From the NCBI GenBank assembly GCA_024742495.1, contig JANSYJ010000008.1, positions 62,001-126,000 on the forward strand: a stretch of DNA of 64,000 bases, in the 5' to 3' direction. The notes beneath the pieces were generated by a model. The model was not told the DNA's origin and ran no database searches. It was given only the letters and a program-made list of their open reading frames with translations. Below, in pieces: positions 1 to 9,863 of this stretch (its first letter is position 1; every line of letters starts with the position of its first letter). The DNA comes from Bacteroidota bacterium (lineage in GTDB: Bacteria; Bacteroidota; Bacteroidia; Flavobacteriales; Schleiferiaceae). Both the position numbers and the translations under genes were made by a program.

Positions 1-33
1 ATGTCTAGCGAGCGCGTAGTGATTTCTCACTAA
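1..33 (+). CDS. Possible 3' end of an upstream gene, cut by the window edge
   Basis: An open frame enters from the left edge and stops with TAA at 31-33, and a strong terminator follows 25 bases later. That arrangement fits the last ten codons of a gene whose body lies outside the window. The first codon happens to be ATG, but ten codons are too few to call a separate gene or to recognise a family. A second frame also stays open until 19, so the assignment is tentative. Confidence 0.35.
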   Translation: MSSERVVISH

Positions 34-57
34 GAACTCCTCGATAAAATATTGAAG

Positions 58-90
58 AACCGCACTGCTTTATGCAGTGCGGTTTTTTTA
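58..90 (+). terminator. Rho-independent terminator
   Basis: A perfect 11-bp stem (AACCGCACTGC at 58-68 pairing with 74-84) closes a five-base loop and runs straight into a T tract. It ends the transcript that enters from the left edge and insulates the thioredoxin gene at 230. Confidence 0.9.
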
Positions 91-229
91 TCCCTATTGG
101 CACGGTCTCTGATTTGTGATGAAGAGTACTCTTCCCACTCTGTAGCGACATCGTCCCTTTAGAATGGCGGAAGTATCTATTAAAAATGTTTAATTTCCCC
201 CTCTGTTTAAAGACTAATACCCTTTCGAA

Positions 230-748
230 ATGAATTTTAAGTTAATCGCAACCTTCAGCCTAGTAGCTGGTCTCTTCTTCTCTGCCTCTGCCCAAGAACA
301 AATGCCCAACATCCAACTTAAAGATCTAGTTGGTAATATGATTAATGCCGCTGAAATTGAAAATGACGGTAAACCTATGATTATCAGCTTCTGGGCAACC
401 TGGTGTAAACCTTGTATTCGCGAGCTAAATGCAATTAATGATCAGTACATTGACTGGGTAGATGAATCAGGGGTAAAGCTCGTTGCCATTTCCGTAGATG
501 ATTCACGAAATTCTGCTCGTGTAAAGCCTTTCGCTAAATCTCAAGGCTGGGATTATGAAATTTATATTGATGAAAATCAAGAATTAAAAAGAGCTCTAAA
601 CGTAAATAACATTCCACATACCTTTTTAATTGATGGTGAAGGACGCATTGTGTGGCAGCATAATGGTTACATTCCTGGTGATGAAGATCATCTTTATGAA
701 TTGGTTGCTTTATTGGCTGCCGGTGAAAGTATCGAAGGTCACGAATAA
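230..748 (+). CDS. Exported thioredoxin-fold protein (TlpA/ResA-like)
   Basis: This is a 172-residue periplasmic thiol-disulfide oxidoreductase. Residues 1-21 form a signal peptide ending in SASAQ. The thioredoxin motif WCKPC places the redox cysteines at 59 and 62, and the NNIPHTF stretch supplies the cis-proline loop of the fold. The ATG at 230 begins a clean signal peptide and is the natural start. The gene is followed 31 bases later by a DUF6029 outer-membrane gene and then an Omp28-type lipoprotein with its own CxxC. The three probably form one transcript and may act together on envelope thiols. The substrate cannot be told from sequence. Confidence 0.9.
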   Translation: MNFKLIATFSLVAGLFFSASAQEQMPNIQLKDLVGNMINAAEIENDGKPMIISFWATWCKPCIRELNAINDQYIDWVDESGVKLVAISVDDSRNSARVKPFAKSQGWDYEIYIDENQELKRALNVNNIPHTFLIDGEGRIVWQHNGYIPGDEDHLYELVALLAAGESIEGHE

Positions 749-779
749 GCAATAGCCCGGCAACCATCCTTTACACCTT

Positions 780-2468
780 ATGAAGAAAATTACAATTTTA
801 ATCCTGACTCTAGGATTAAGTGCGAGCATACTTAGGGGTCAAGAACGTCAGTTTCAAGCTGGTGAGATCCATGGTAACTTTCAAACCAATGCACAGTATT
901 ATTTAAGAGATACGCTCATTGACCCCAATGGCACCGCATACCCCGACGAACGGATGTTAGCGGCCGGTTTTCTAAACCTGATTTACACCAAAGGCGATTT
1001 TATGGCCGGTGTGCGTTACGAGAACTATCAAAATAACTTGGTAGGCCTCCCCGAAGGATTTCAAGGTCAAGGCGTACCTTATCGTTTTGCACGTTATAAG
1101 AAAGAAGGTTTCGACATTACCGTAGGTAACTACTACGAGCAATTCGGTTCGGGCTTAGTATTTCGCACCTATGAAGAGCGAGGTCTTGGTTTAGACAATG
1201 CCATGGATGGATTGAGACTAATCGTAAATATACGACCAGGTTTAACCGCCAAAGCCTTAGTTGGGCGCCAACGAATTTACTTTAACACCGGTGACGGTAT
1301 AGTTAGAGGTGGCGATTTGGAGTTTAACCTCAATGATTTTAAAGGCCTTCCAGCCAATCGAAATCTCATTATTGGCGCGAGTATGGCAAGCCGTTTCCAA
1401 GAGTCGCAGGATCCCTTATTTAATTTACCCGAGAATGTTGCCACGGCAGGAATCCGGGCCAACTTCATTACCAGCGATTTCAACTTTTTTGCGGAGTATG
1501 CCTATAAATCGCAGGATCCGGGAAGTGCTAACCGCTTTATTTACAAACCGGGTCATGCTATTTACTCTACTGCTTCTTATGCCGGTGATAACCTGGCTAT
1601 ATTATTAGGCTATAAATACTACGACAACTTTCTATTCCGCTCCCAGCGGGTAGCCAATTTCACCGAAGCCCTTATCAATTACCTTCCCCCTTTGGCAGAA
1701 TTGCACACCTATGCCCTTCCGGCGCTTTACTCCTATAATATTCAAGCCAATGGAGAAACCGGAATTCAAGCGGAAGTGAGTTATAAATTTGACCGAGGTA
1801 CCGCATTAGGTGGCCGTTATGGAACCTTAGTGAATGTGAATTACAGCAACTCCTATGCTTTAGATAAAGATTTCACCTTCCGTACCGGATTGGATTCTAA
1901 TGAAACTATTTCAGGTACTGATGGCTACCAAGATTGGGCCGGACTTGGAGATATTCGCTACTCTCAAGATTTTAATGTAGAGGTAAAGACTAAGCTCAAT
2001 AAGAAATTAAAAGGAACCTTTAGCTATTATAATTTCATTTACAACCGTAGTGCCCTTTTAGATGGGGTTATCGACGATTTAGTGGGTGATCCCAATGATC
2101 TCGATTACGTTTATGTAAATGCCGTTGTAGCAGAAGTTCTTTGGAAAATAAAACCTCGTCATTCCTTACGAATGGAAGGTCAATTTATGCATACCGAACA
2201 GGATCGTGGCTCTTGGGCTTTACTTTTATTAGAATACTCCATTGCCCCAAAATGGTTTGTTGCCTTACAGGATGCCTACAATTATGGCAACCCCGATCCC
2301 AATCTTCAAGTCCATTATCCTTTGGTTTCATTTGGATATACTCGCGGAACGAACAAACTTCAGATCAATTATGGTCGTCAACAAGAAGGAGTGTTCTGTG
2401 TAGGCGGAATTTGCCGCGTTGTGCCAGCCTCCAATGGATTTAGCTTTTTACTCACTTCAAATTTCTAG
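780..2468 (+). CDS. DUF6029-family outer-membrane beta-barrel protein
   Basis: This 562-residue protein has a signal peptide (about residues 1-20, ending RGQ) followed by alternating amphipathic strands rich in aromatic and glycine residues, as in an outer-membrane barrel. The conserved block around GNYYEQFGSGLVFRTYEER (about residues 116-134) and the following LGLDNAMDG match what I recall of the Bacteroidota DUF6029 family, which has no known biochemical role. It sits between an exported thioredoxin and an Omp28-type lipoprotein, with only 5 bases before the latter. Membership of this redox-flavoured trio is the best clue to its job; a pore or scaffold role is inference. Confidence 0.8.
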   Translation: MKKITILILTLGLSASILRGQERQFQAGEIHGNFQTNAQYYLRDTLIDPNGTAYPDERMLAAGFLNLIYTKGDFMAGVRYENYQNNLVGLPEGFQGQGVPYRFARYKKEGFDITVGNYYEQFGSGLVFRTYEERGLGLDNAMDGLRLIVNIRPGLTAKALVGRQRIYFNTGDGIVRGGDLEFNLNDFKGLPANRNLIIGASMASRFQESQDPLFNLPENVATAGIRANFITSDFNFFAEYAYKSQDPGSANRFIYKPGHAIYSTASYAGDNLAILLGYKYYDNFLFRSQRVANFTEALINYLPPLAELHTYALPALYSYNIQANGETGIQAEVSYKFDRGTALGGRYGTLVNVNYSNSYALDKDFTFRTGLDSNETISGTDGYQDWAGLGDIRYSQDFNVEVKTKLNKKLKGTFSYYNFIYNRSALLDGVIDDLVGDPNDLDYVYVNAVVAEVLWKIKPRHSLRMEGQFMHTEQDRGSWALLLLEYSIAPKWFVALQDAYNYGNPDPNLQVHYPLVSFGYTRGTNKLQINYGRQQEGVFCVGGICRVVPASNGFSFLLTSNF

Positions 2469-2473
2469 TAGAT

Positions 2474-3301
2474 ATGAAGACACGATTTGTTTTATGCGCT
2501 TTACTTGCGGTAGCCTTTTGGTCCTGTGATACCATTCCAGAGGATGAATACCTTTTAATTGATGATTCAACCCCCACCTATCAAGGTACAGGTCATCGCA
2601 TTCTCTTAGAAGAATTCACCGGTGTAAAGTGTAATAACTGTCCGGCCGCATCCTTGGAAGCAAAAAGACTGCAATCCATATTCGGGAAAGAAAATGTAAT
2701 TATCATTGGTATTCATGCTGGCAACTTGGCCACTACCGACGAGAAGCATCCTAAAGCCTTTAATACTCCCGAAGGCACTGAGCTCTTTAACTTTTTTCAA
2801 TTATTTGGAGTGCCGGTAGGCTTTGTAAATCGATTGGACTATGATGAGGGCACCATTATTAAGGCAGAGGGCGATTGGCGAAATATTATTCCTTCCGAAC
2901 TAGAACGTTTGCCTGTGGCGGAAATAAACCTCATTGAAGATTCCTACAATGCCGGAACCCGTGAGCTTACAGTAAATGGACTTATAGAAGTTTTAGATAC
3001 CGCCGATGGCATACCCGCCAATACCAATATTGCTATTTACCTCACTGAAAATAATATTATCTCCCCCCAAACTATGGGCGATAAATCGGTGAACGAGAAT
3101 TATGAGCACAATCACGTTTTACGTGGAAGCTTCACCGGCACCTATGGTGAAAGCGTTGACTTGAGCGGTGGTAGCGCTAATTTCTCTGAAAGCATTAGCC
3201 TTCCTCAGGATGCCGTGAAGGAAAATTGCGAGGTTGTAGCCTTTATTTACAATTCCGACAATTATGAAATTCTGCAAGTAAATGCATTGAAGCTGAACTA
3301 G
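2474..3301 (+). CDS. Omp28-related lipoprotein with a thioredoxin-like CxxC
   Basis: This 275-residue protein starts with a lipoprotein signal whose lipobox ends in FWSC, making Cys18 the likely lipidated residue. The segment LLEEFTGVKCNNCPAA (about residues 43-58) is the hallmark of Omp28-related proteins: a thioredoxin-like fold with a CNNC pair. The C-terminal half is beta-rich and probably an Ig-like domain. It is the last gene of the thioredoxin/DUF6029/Omp28 unit and is followed by a strong terminator. The first member of the family was described as an outer-membrane adhesin-like antigen of Porphyromonas. The CNNC pair and the upstream thioredoxin suggest a thiol-dependent role here, which is inference. 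Confidence 0.82.
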   Translation: MKTRFVLCALLAVAFWSCDTIPEDEYLLIDDSTPTYQGTGHRILLEEFTGVKCNNCPAASLEAKRLQSIFGKENVIIIGIHAGNLATTDEKHPKAFNTPEGTELFNFFQLFGVPVGFVNRLDYDEGTIIKAEGDWRNIIPSELERLPVAEINLIEDSYNAGTRELTVNGLIEVLDTADGIPANTNIAIYLTENNIISPQTMGDKSVNENYEHNHVLRGSFTGTYGESVDLSGGSANFSESISLPQDAVKENCEVVAFIYNSDNYEILQVNALKLN

Positions 3302-3324
3302 GCAAAACCATAATTTACAGTATT

Positions 3325-3358
3325 AAAAAGCCCCGCAATTATTTTTTGCGGGGTTTTT
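3325..3358. terminator. Bidirectional terminator between convergent genes
   Basis: CCCCGCAA (3331-3338) pairs with TTGCGGGG (3346-3353). The stem is flanked by an A tract on the left and a T tract on the right, so it can stop transcripts from both sides. The genes on either side converge on it. Confidence 0.88.
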
Positions 3359-3363
3359 ACTTT

Positions 3364-4914
3364 TTAATTCTTTACAAATCGTTGAATTTCCTTCTTTCCC
3401 ACTTTTAAAATATAAACACCACTTTCAAGATCGGAAACATCGATTCCTTCTCCCAAATTTATTTGACCACTTTTAACGCATTTTCCATTGACATTATAAA
3501 TGATAAAGTCAGCGTTTTGGAGACCTTCGATTTCGGTCAAACGGATAATACTCTGCACTGGGTTAGGGAAAATCATTGTTGCATCATCTTTCATTTCAAT
3601 ATACTCCTGATCTAACAATGTTCCTTGTTCATCAAAAAGCCATAGATGAATGCGCACAGTAGGCGAGTTCCAGCCATCATAATCCTGATCCATAAAGCAT
3701 AGAACCCAACTTCTCCCAAGTTTTTGAACTGATACATTTGATATCGTTTTGGGCCATTTAAAGTTAGTCCGCCAATTTAGCTGCCCAGTTTCCAAATTGA
3801 GGTTATACAAGTACAATTCCATACTATCCCTAGCGGTATAGTTAAATGTTGTGCCTGTAGTTTGTGCGATAAACACGCTGTCCAAATCCTGAGCATCCAC
3901 TGCATCTGGAGCTAATTCAGGATGGTCGTAATTTGAGCTTGAAATGTTAAAGCTAGATTTTATTCCGCAAAAAGGGAGGGTGTCAATTCTTGATTTTTGC
4001 CCTTGGATAAAGAGGCTTGAACTAATAGTCCACGAATACAAGTTCGAGGCAACTAAGTCCCTGGATGTGCCTAGGACAAACAGACTATCATTCCCTTTGG
4101 AAATTATCTTTTGACGGCCATAATGGCTAAAGGAGCTCGAAATAGTAGAGTCTTTTAAACTAAATACCTTCTTGTATTCTAAAGCGCTATCAACCTTCAA
4201 CAATCGGGCACCATCCATCAGATAGTCTGGTGTTAGTCTGGTATACAATCCACTGTTCGTGATAGTTGGCTGAGAAAAGCTATAGGCATAGCGCTGTAGA
4301 GAGTCTTGAAGACTTCTATTTTCCTTTAATTCCCCGGTAGCTAAATCCAACTTTAGTAGGAAAGGCCTCCTTCCAATTTGGCTTCCGCAAAGTTCATAAT
4401 GACCGCTAAAAAGCACTTCATTTCCCATACTATCAAAATAATTCAAATACAAGTTAGCATCACTATTCAAACCTAAATCAAAGCTCGACTGAAGGTTTAG
4501 ATCCGCGTCAAAAACCAAAAGAAAGGGTTTGGTGAACCCACATGGTCTAGGTCTAAAAGGTAAGATGCGTTTAGTATGATTAACCAAAATCAGCAATTGT
4601 CCTTGCACAGTAGCGGACATTTGGACTTGATCCCACATAAGACTGGTAGAATCAAGGTACAGTGAGTCAAGAATTGGAATCAAGTCAAGCTGCTTTTGAA
4701 CCACTAAGCTATTATCAAGCTTTACTAGCAATTGTGAGGGGCGATGCCTTGGAATGTATTCTCCTTGTTGAATATTAAGGTATAAATAGTTTCCTATGGA
4801 TTCTAGCGAAACCGCTTGGTTTATTGTCGAATCGTTAATGGTCTTTTTTAAGTCCTGACCGCTAAACACTAATGGAATGAGCACGGCCAGAATGGTAATT
4901 TTTAAAAGCTTCAT
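3364..4914 (-). CDS. Secreted protein with type IX sorting domain, function unknown
   Basis: This protein has 516 residues when started at the ATG at 4914. An upstream start at 4941 would add nine residues in front of an otherwise clean signal peptide (MKLLKITILAVLIPLVFSGQ), so 4914 is preferred. The body is beta-strand rich with no recognisable catalytic motif and looks like a propeller-like or repeat structure. The last 70 or so residues, beginning at IFPNPV and ending at a short basic tail, are a type A C-terminal sorting domain of the type IX secretion system. The protein is therefore probably exported across the outer membrane and attached or released. It is a monocistronic leftward gene. 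Confidence 0.8.
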   Translation of the reverse strand: MKLLKITILAVLIPLVFSGQDLKKTINDSTINQAVSLESIGNYLYLNIQQGEYIPRHRPSQLLVKLDNSLVVQKQLDLIPILDSLYLDSTSLMWDQVQMSATVQGQLLILVNHTKRILPFRPRPCGFTKPFLLVFDADLNLQSSFDLGLNSDANLYLNYFDSMGNEVLFSGHYELCGSQIGRRPFLLKLDLATGELKENRSLQDSLQRYAYSFSQPTITNSGLYTRLTPDYLMDGARLLKVDSALEYKKVFSLKDSTISSSFSHYGRQKIISKGNDSLFVLGTSRDLVASNLYSWTISSSLFIQGQKSRIDTLPFCGIKSSFNISSSNYDHPELAPDAVDAQDLDSVFIAQTTGTTFNYTARDSMELYLYNLNLETGQLNWRTNFKWPKTISNVSVQKLGRSWVLCFMDQDYDGWNSPTVRIHLWLFDEQGTLLDQEYIEMKDDATMIFPNPVQSIIRLTEIEGLQNADFIIYNVNGKCVKSGQINLGEGIDVSDLESGVYILKVGKKEIQRFVKN

Positions 4915-4966
4915 GCAAATCAGTTTAATACTATAGACCAAAAAACACGTAAAAGGTTGTCCGAAC

Positions 4967-5911
4967 TTAGTTCATTAAATCCCCTTCCTTTAAAAAGTCC
5001 AAATTCCTTTGCAGGCCTTTAAACTTGGTCCGCTTTACCGCTGATTTCCTAAACACTTTCCTAAAAACTTCCTCAGTCATTTCAAACCATTCTCCGCTGC
5101 TCAATTCCAAAAGTTCGGGCTTCGGCTTCAATAATGGTTCCGAATGAGGGGCTGAGAAGCGGTTCCAAGGGCAAACATCTTGGCAGATATCACAACCAAA
5201 TGCCCAATTCTCCATTTGCCCCTTAAAATCATTGGGTATGGCCTCCTTTAACTCTATTGTGAGGTAGGAAATGCATTTAGATGCATCCAATAAATTTGGA
5301 CCAATTATGGCCTCCGTTGGACAGGCGTCGATGCAGCGGGTGCAGCTTCCACAGTGATCAGCCTGAAAGGGATCATTATATTCTAAGTCGAGATCAATGA
5401 TGATTTGCGCTAAAAAAAAGAAGGAGCCTTTCTTTTTATTTAGCAAGAGCGTGTTCTTCCCTTGCCAGCCTAAACCCGCCTCCTGCGCCCACTTGCGCTC
5501 CATAACAGGCGCCGAGTCCACAAAAGCTCGGCCCTCAACTTCACCAATATTCTCGCCAATAAAGGCTAAAAGGTCTTTAAGCTTTCGCTTGATTATAAAA
5601 TGATAATCCTCCCCGTAGGCATACTTTGCTATTTTAGGTGCTTCTGTATCTTTCTGTAGCTCCTCAGGATAGTAGTTAAAAAGCAAAGAAACCACCGACT
5701 TCGCACCTGGGACCAATAAGGCAGGATCGAGCCTTTTATCAAAGTGATTGGCCATCCAAGCCATCTCACCCTGGTAATTATTCTTTAGCCATTGCTCCAA
5801 GCGGGGTGCTTCTTCCTCCAAATAACGCACCTTAGCGAAGCCACAGTCCATGAAACCTAGTCGGCTAGCCTCTTCCCTAATAAGATGGGTATAACGTTCC
5901 TTAGAGGTCAA
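4967..5911 (-). CDS. queG: Epoxyqueuosine reductase QueG
   Basis: QueG catalyses the last step of queuosine synthesis, reducing epoxyqueuosine in tRNA with cobalamin and two 4Fe-4S clusters. Cluster cysteines are visible at 187, 190, 193 and 197 ([12 protein letters not shown]) and at 240, 243 and 247 ([11 protein letters not shown]). VDSAPVMER (131-139) carries the conserved active-site aspartate. Length is 314 residues, usual for the family. The start is a TTG at 5911 inside the end of ruvB; the next methionine, at residue 21, would remove the conserved [11 protein letters not shown] region, so TTG is preferred. It overlaps ruvB by 11 bases and is probably translationally coupled to it. The window also holds queA, the preceding pathway step. 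Confidence 0.95.
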   Translation of the reverse strand: MTSKERYTHLIREEASRLGFMDCGFAKVRYLEEEAPRLEQWLKNNYQGEMAWMANHFDKRLDPALLVPGAKSVVSLLFNYYPEELQKDTEAPKIAKYAYGEDYHFIIKRKLKDLLAFIGENIGEVEGRAFVDSAPVMERKWAQEAGLGWQGKNTLLLNKKKGSFFFLAQIIIDLDLEYNDPFQADHCGSCTRCIDACPTEAIIGPNLLDASKCISYLTIELKEAIPNDFKGQMENWAFGCDICQDVCPWNRFSAPHSEPLLKPKPELLELSSGEWFEMTEEVFRKVFRKSAVKRTKFKGLQRNLDFLKEGDLMN

Positions 5912-6926
5912 ATAAACCGTTTTGCAGGTTAGGGTCTTTCTTGTCTAAGTGTTGATAAGCCCTTTCGGTTACCATCCGTCCTCTTTGGGTTCGAACCATA
6001 AAGCCTTGTTGGATAAGGTATGGTTCATAGACTTCCTCTAAAGTTCCGGCCTGCTCCCCTACTGCGGTGGCTACAGTATTTAAACCCACTGGGCCACCCT
6101 TAAACTTTTCAATAATGCAGAGTAGGATTTTGTGATCCATTTCATCTAAGCCATAGGTATCCACGTGTAAGGCTTCCAAGCCATACTTAGCAATTTCTAG
6201 ACTAATGGTGCCATTTCCCTTTACTTGGGCAAAATCGCGCATTCTCCGCAATAGAGCATTGGCAATGCGTGGCGTTCCCCTGCTTCGTCGAGCAATTTCA
6301 ACTGCCGCATTCGCTTCAATGGGCACATCCAGAATATGTGCTGAACGTTCTACTATGCTCGAAAGTAATTCTACGGAATAATATTGGAGTCGACTATTTA
6401 TGCCAAATCGAGCTCTTAGCGGTGCGGTTAGTAGTCCACTTCTGGTAGTAGCGCCAATTAAGGTAAACTTGTTTAAGTTAATCTGTACGCTTCTTGCTGC
6501 TGGACCACTATCTATCATTATATCGATGCGATAGTCTTCCATGGCCGAGTAAAGGTATTCTTCAACAACCGGGCTCAATCGATGAATCTCGTCAATAAAC
6601 AGTACGTCTCTTTCTTCAAGGTTAGTGAGCAAGCCCGCTAATTCACCAGGTTTATCAATAACTGGCCCCGAACTTAATTTAAGTCCGGCTTCCAGTTCGT
6701 TTGCGATAATATGAGCGAGGGTGGTTTTTCCTAAACCGGGAGGGCCATGCAATAAAACATGATCAAGCGCCTCCTCTCTTTGATTGGCGGCTTCTACAAA
6801 AACTCTGAGGTTTTCCAGAACTTTATCCTGACCAGCAAAGTCATCAAAAGACAAGGGCCTGAGCTTCTGCTCAAACTCCTGATGTTCATTTTCCAATTCT
6901 CCTTCTCCGTCCAGAAAGCGCGTCAT
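5901..6926 (-). CDS. ruvB: Holliday junction branch migration helicase RuvB
   Basis: RuvB is the AAA+ motor that drives branch migration with RuvA. In the longest frame (TTG at 6953), Walker A GPPGLGKT is at residues 70-77, Walker B DEIH at 121-124, and an arginine finger lies in the later RARFG. The C-terminal winged-helix domain ends the protein. I choose the ATG at 6926 (341 residues, normal for RuvB), because an exact promoter -7 element (TACCTTTG) lies at 6941-6948, between the TTG and this ATG, so a transcript from it could not include the TTG. queG follows with an 11-base overlap. Confidence 0.95.
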   Translation of the reverse strand: MTRFLDGEGELENEHQEFEQKLRPLSFDDFAGQDKVLENLRVFVEAANQREEALDHVLLHGPPGLGKTTLAHIIANELEAGLKLSSGPVIDKPGELAGLLTNLEERDVLFIDEIHRLSPVVEEYLYSAMEDYRIDIMIDSGPAARSVQINLNKFTLIGATTRSGLLTAPLRARFGINSRLQYYSVELLSSIVERSAHILDVPIEANAAVEIARRSRGTPRIANALLRRMRDFAQVKGNGTISLEIAKYGLEALHVDTYGLDEMDHKILLCIIEKFKGGPVGLNTVATAVGEQAGTLEEVYEPYLIQQGFMVRTQRGRMVTERAYQHLDKKDPNLQNGLFDL

Positions 6927-6940
6927 GTTTGCCGTTTCAA

Positions 6941-6948
6941 CAAAGGTA
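6941..6948 (-). promoter_or_regulatory. Bacteroidota -7 promoter element for ruvB-queG
   Basis: Read on the minus strand this is TACCTTTG, an exact TAnnTTTG match, ending 14 bases before the ruvB ATG at 6926. No convincing -33 TTG is seen at the right distance, where the cox terminator lies instead. Confidence 0.6.
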
Positions 6949-6949
6949 T

Positions 6950-6983
6950 CCAAAATAAAAAGTCCCGACGCATGCGCCGGGAC
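6950..6983 (-). terminator. Terminator of the act-cox respiratory operon
   Basis: On the minus strand AAGTCCCG, a ten-base loop and CGGGACTT form a stem followed by a T-rich run. It lies 25 bases past the coxA stop codon and directly upstream of the ruvB promoter. Confidence 0.85.
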
Positions 6984-7007
6984 TTCTATATCTATAACCC
7001 CACTCTA

Positions 7008-8768
7008 TTAATGGCCTCCGGCCATCTCATCATCTGACATAGGTACAATTTGAGGAACGAAATCCTCTTCTGCACCAGGTTTAGAGTAATCGTATGGCCA
7101 ACGGTGAACTGCAGGAATTTCTCCTGGCCAGTTACCATGGATATGTTCAACTGGAGTAGTCCACTCCAGGGTATTTGAACGCCAAGGATTTTGCTCTGCT
7201 TTCTTCCCGCGCAAGGCACTGTAGAAGAAATTATATAGGAATACGAGTTGCGCTATACCTCCAATAATGGCAAAGTAGGAAATCAATACATTGATATCTG
7301 CTAAATCATCAAACATTGGGAAAGCGGTATTGGTATAATACCTTCTTGGTAAACCGGCCATCCCTAGGAAGTGCATTGGGAAGAACACGCCATAGGCGGC
7401 GATGAAAGTCACCCAGAAGTGGATGAAGCCTAAGTTCTTGTTCATCCGGCGTCCGAATAATTTAGGGAACCAGTGATAAACTCCGGCAAATAGTCCGAAA
7501 ATCGCCGAAAGGCCCATTACAATATGGAAGTGACCAACTACGAAATAAGTATCATGAACATTAATATCCAAAGCACTGTCTCCCAAAATCAAACCGGTTA
7601 AACCACCAGTAATAAAGGTAGAAACCAATCCAATGGAGAACATCATACCAGGAGTCATTTGAAGATTACCTTTCCACAGTGTGGTGATGTAGTTGAAAGC
7701 CTTCACGGCTGAAGGAATAGCAATTAAAAGTGTAGTAAAGGTAAATACAGAACCTAGGAAAGGATTCATTCCCGTTACAAACATATGGTGACCCCATACG
7801 ATGAAACTAAGGAAAGCGATTGCCATAATAGACCCTACCATTGCGCGGTAGCCGAAAATTGGCTTTCGGGCATTGGTTGAAATTACTTCCGAGCTAATAC
7901 CTAAAGCTGGTAATAAGATAATATAAACCTCAGGGTGTCCTAAGAACCAGAATAAATGCTGGAATAAAATTGGACTACCACCTTGATTTTGGAGTAGCTC
8001 ACCGGCCACCATAATATCTGATAAGTAGAAACTAGTACCGAAGCTACGGTCGAAGATTAACAACAAGGCCGCTGAAAACAAAACTGGGAAAGAAAGTACA
8101 CCCAAAATTGCCGTTACAAAGAAGGCCCAAATTGTTAGGGGAAGACGCGTCATGCTCATTCCCTTTGTTCTAAGATTTAGGATGGTAACGATGTAGTTCA
8201 AGGCACCTAATAAAGATGAAACAATGAACAAGGACATTGATACTAACCATAATGTCATTCCCGCACCAGAACCTGGTATTGCTTGCGGCAAGGCACTTAA
8301 TGGAGGGTAAATTGTCCAACCCGCCGAAGCCGGCCCACTTTCCACAAATAAGGAGATTAACATGATCACACTGGAAGCAAAAAAGAACCAGTAGGATAAC
8401 ATATTGATAAATCCTGAAGCCATATCACGAGCTCCAATTTGAAGTGGAATTAAAAGGTTGGAGAAGGTACCACTTAAACCTGCCGTGAGTACGAAGAATA
8501 CCATGATGGTACCGTGAATAGTTACCAAGGCGAGGTAAATGTTAGGGTCCATAATTCCGTCGGTACCCCATTTTCCTAGTAAGGCTTCCAATATTGGCCA
8601 TTGCTTATCGGGCCATGCCAATTGTAAACGGAATAAAAGCGACATAGCAACACCGACAATGCCCATGATCATACCAGTGATCAAGAATTGCTTTGCGATC
8701 ATTTTGTGATCGGTGCTGAATACGTACTTAGTTATGAAAGTTTCTTTGTGGTGTGCGTGTGCTTCCAT
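7008..8768 (-). CDS. coxA: Cytochrome c oxidase subunit I
   Basis: This is the catalytic subunit of a heme-copper oxidase, 586 residues with about twelve membrane helices. The binuclear-centre motifs are visible: FLGHPEVYIILLP contains the CuB histidine and the cross-linked tyrosine, WGHHM supplies two more CuB histidines, and HDTYFVVGHFH carries the heme ligands. The glutamate in GHPEVY is kept, which points to an A1-type proton pathway and not the Tyr-Ser variant. It is the last gene of the leftward act-cox operon, 45 bases after coxB. Subunit III is not in the window. Confidence 0.96.
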   Translation of the reverse strand: MEAHAHHKETFITKYVFSTDHKMIAKQFLITGMIMGIVGVAMSLLFRLQLAWPDKQWPILEALLGKWGTDGIMDPNIYLALVTIHGTIMVFFVLTAGLSGTFSNLLIPLQIGARDMASGFINMLSYWFFFASSVIMLISLFVESGPASAGWTIYPPLSALPQAIPGSGAGMTLWLVSMSLFIVSSLLGALNYIVTILNLRTKGMSMTRLPLTIWAFFVTAILGVLSFPVLFSAALLLIFDRSFGTSFYLSDIMVAGELLQNQGGSPILFQHLFWFLGHPEVYIILLPALGISSEVISTNARKPIFGYRAMVGSIMAIAFLSFIVWGHHMFVTGMNPFLGSVFTFTTLLIAIPSAVKAFNYITTLWKGNLQMTPGMMFSIGLVSTFITGGLTGLILGDSALDINVHDTYFVVGHFHIVMGLSAIFGLFAGVYHWFPKLFGRRMNKNLGFIHFWVTFIAAYGVFFPMHFLGMAGLPRRYYTNTAFPMFDDLADINVLISYFAIIGGIAQLVFLYNFFYSALRGKKAEQNPWRSNTLEWTTPVEHIHGNWPGEIPAVHRWPYDYSKPGAEEDFVPQIVPMSDDEMAGGH

Positions 8769-8813
8769 TTGCTTCTTTCGATTTCTGTTCTTTAGTGTCT
8801 TTCCTAATTATTC

Positions 8814-9842
8814 TTACAACATTTCAGCAAAAGTTTGCTGTTCCTTCATCCATTTGTCGAAATCTTCTTGTTCTTCAACTACAACTTTCATTTGCATGTT
8901 GTAGTGGGCAGAACCACAGATCTTATTACAAAGGAGTACATAATCAAATTCCCATGGATCTTCACCACGCTCGGCTCTTAATCCATTAATACGCTTTACT
9001 TTTTCTACTACCTCGGGATCCTGACGCATTTCTGTGGTAGTCATGCTAGGTGTAAACTGAAACTGAGTTTGGGTTCCCGGCACACAGTTCATTTGAACTC
9101 TAAAGTGTGGTAAATAAGCCGAATGAATGACATCCTGAGATCGGAACTTCAATAATACCGCTCTTCCCTTAGGTAAGCGTAATTCATTGCTGATAACATC
9201 ATTTGCCGAAGCCTTATCACCTGGATCCACACCTAAAGTATTTACACCTTCGATAAGGCGAACATTAGCGTATCCTAATTGATTATCACTGCCAGCGTAA
9301 CGCGCCTGCCATCCAAATTGTTTGGCATAAAGTTCAATCACCATCGGCTCCTCCTCATTCACCGGGTTCATTACATTACTCCAAGTTGTTAATCCATAAA
9401 GGATTAATCCAGCAAGGATAACCGCAGGAATACCGGTCCAGAAAAGCTCCAACTTATTGTTGTGCTCCATATAGGTGGCCTTGCGATTTTTGTTTCCGCG
9501 AAAGCGAAAGGCAAAACCAAATAGTAAAGGTTGAGTAACCAAGAAGGCTACAACAATTACGGCCATGGAAATATCCCACAGACTATCGATATCCGATCCG
9601 TGCTCCGATGCAGATTGCGGTAAGGTGAGATCCATATAGGCTGCAATCTGCCAAGCAAATGCGCCAAAGAAAAAGATAATAAACAGGAGCATTAACCAGC
9701 CCTGGGTATTATTATCGCGATCATCAACCTTAACATCGCTGTCGCTATTCTTAATCTGAGATGAAATCTCGAAAATTCGAACGGCTTGAGTTAGAGCGGC
9801 AATTGCGAGGAGCGCAATTACAATTATTAACAAAGTCTCCAT
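8814..9842 (-). CDS. coxB: Cytochrome c oxidase subunit II
   Basis: This subunit accepts electrons from cytochrome c through the CuA site. The C-terminal motif CNKICGSAHYNM supplies the two cysteines, the histidine and the methionine of CuA. Four hydrophobic segments precede the periplasmic cupredoxin domain, two more than in the classical two-helix subunit II; I recall such longer N-termini from Bacteroidota. No heme c motif is fused at the C-terminus, so this is not a caa3-type subunit. It lies 21 bases downstream of actF and 45 upstream of coxA, consistent with co-expression with alternative complex III. Confidence 0.95.
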   Translation of the reverse strand: METLLIIVIALLAIAALTQAVRIFEISSQIKNSDSDVKVDDRDNNTQGWLMLLFIIFFFGAFAWQIAAYMDLTLPQSASEHGSDIDSLWDISMAVIVVAFLVTQPLLFGFAFRFRGNKNRKATYMEHNNKLELFWTGIPAVILAGLILYGLTTWSNVMNPVNEEEPMVIELYAKQFGWQARYAGSDNQLGYANVRLIEGVNTLGVDPGDKASANDVISNELRLPKGRAVLLKFRSQDVIHSAYLPHFRVQMNCVPGTQTQFQFTPSMTTTEMRQDPEVVEKVKRINGLRAERGEDPWEFDYVLLCNKICGSAHYNMQMKVVVEEQEDFDKWMKEQQTFAEML

Positions 9843-9863
9843 GTTAATCCTATTGTTTCAAAA

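Noticed and set aside
6927-6953. TTG at 6953 as the ruvB start
   Set aside because: An exact promoter element lies between it and the ATG at 6926, and family length favours the ATG.
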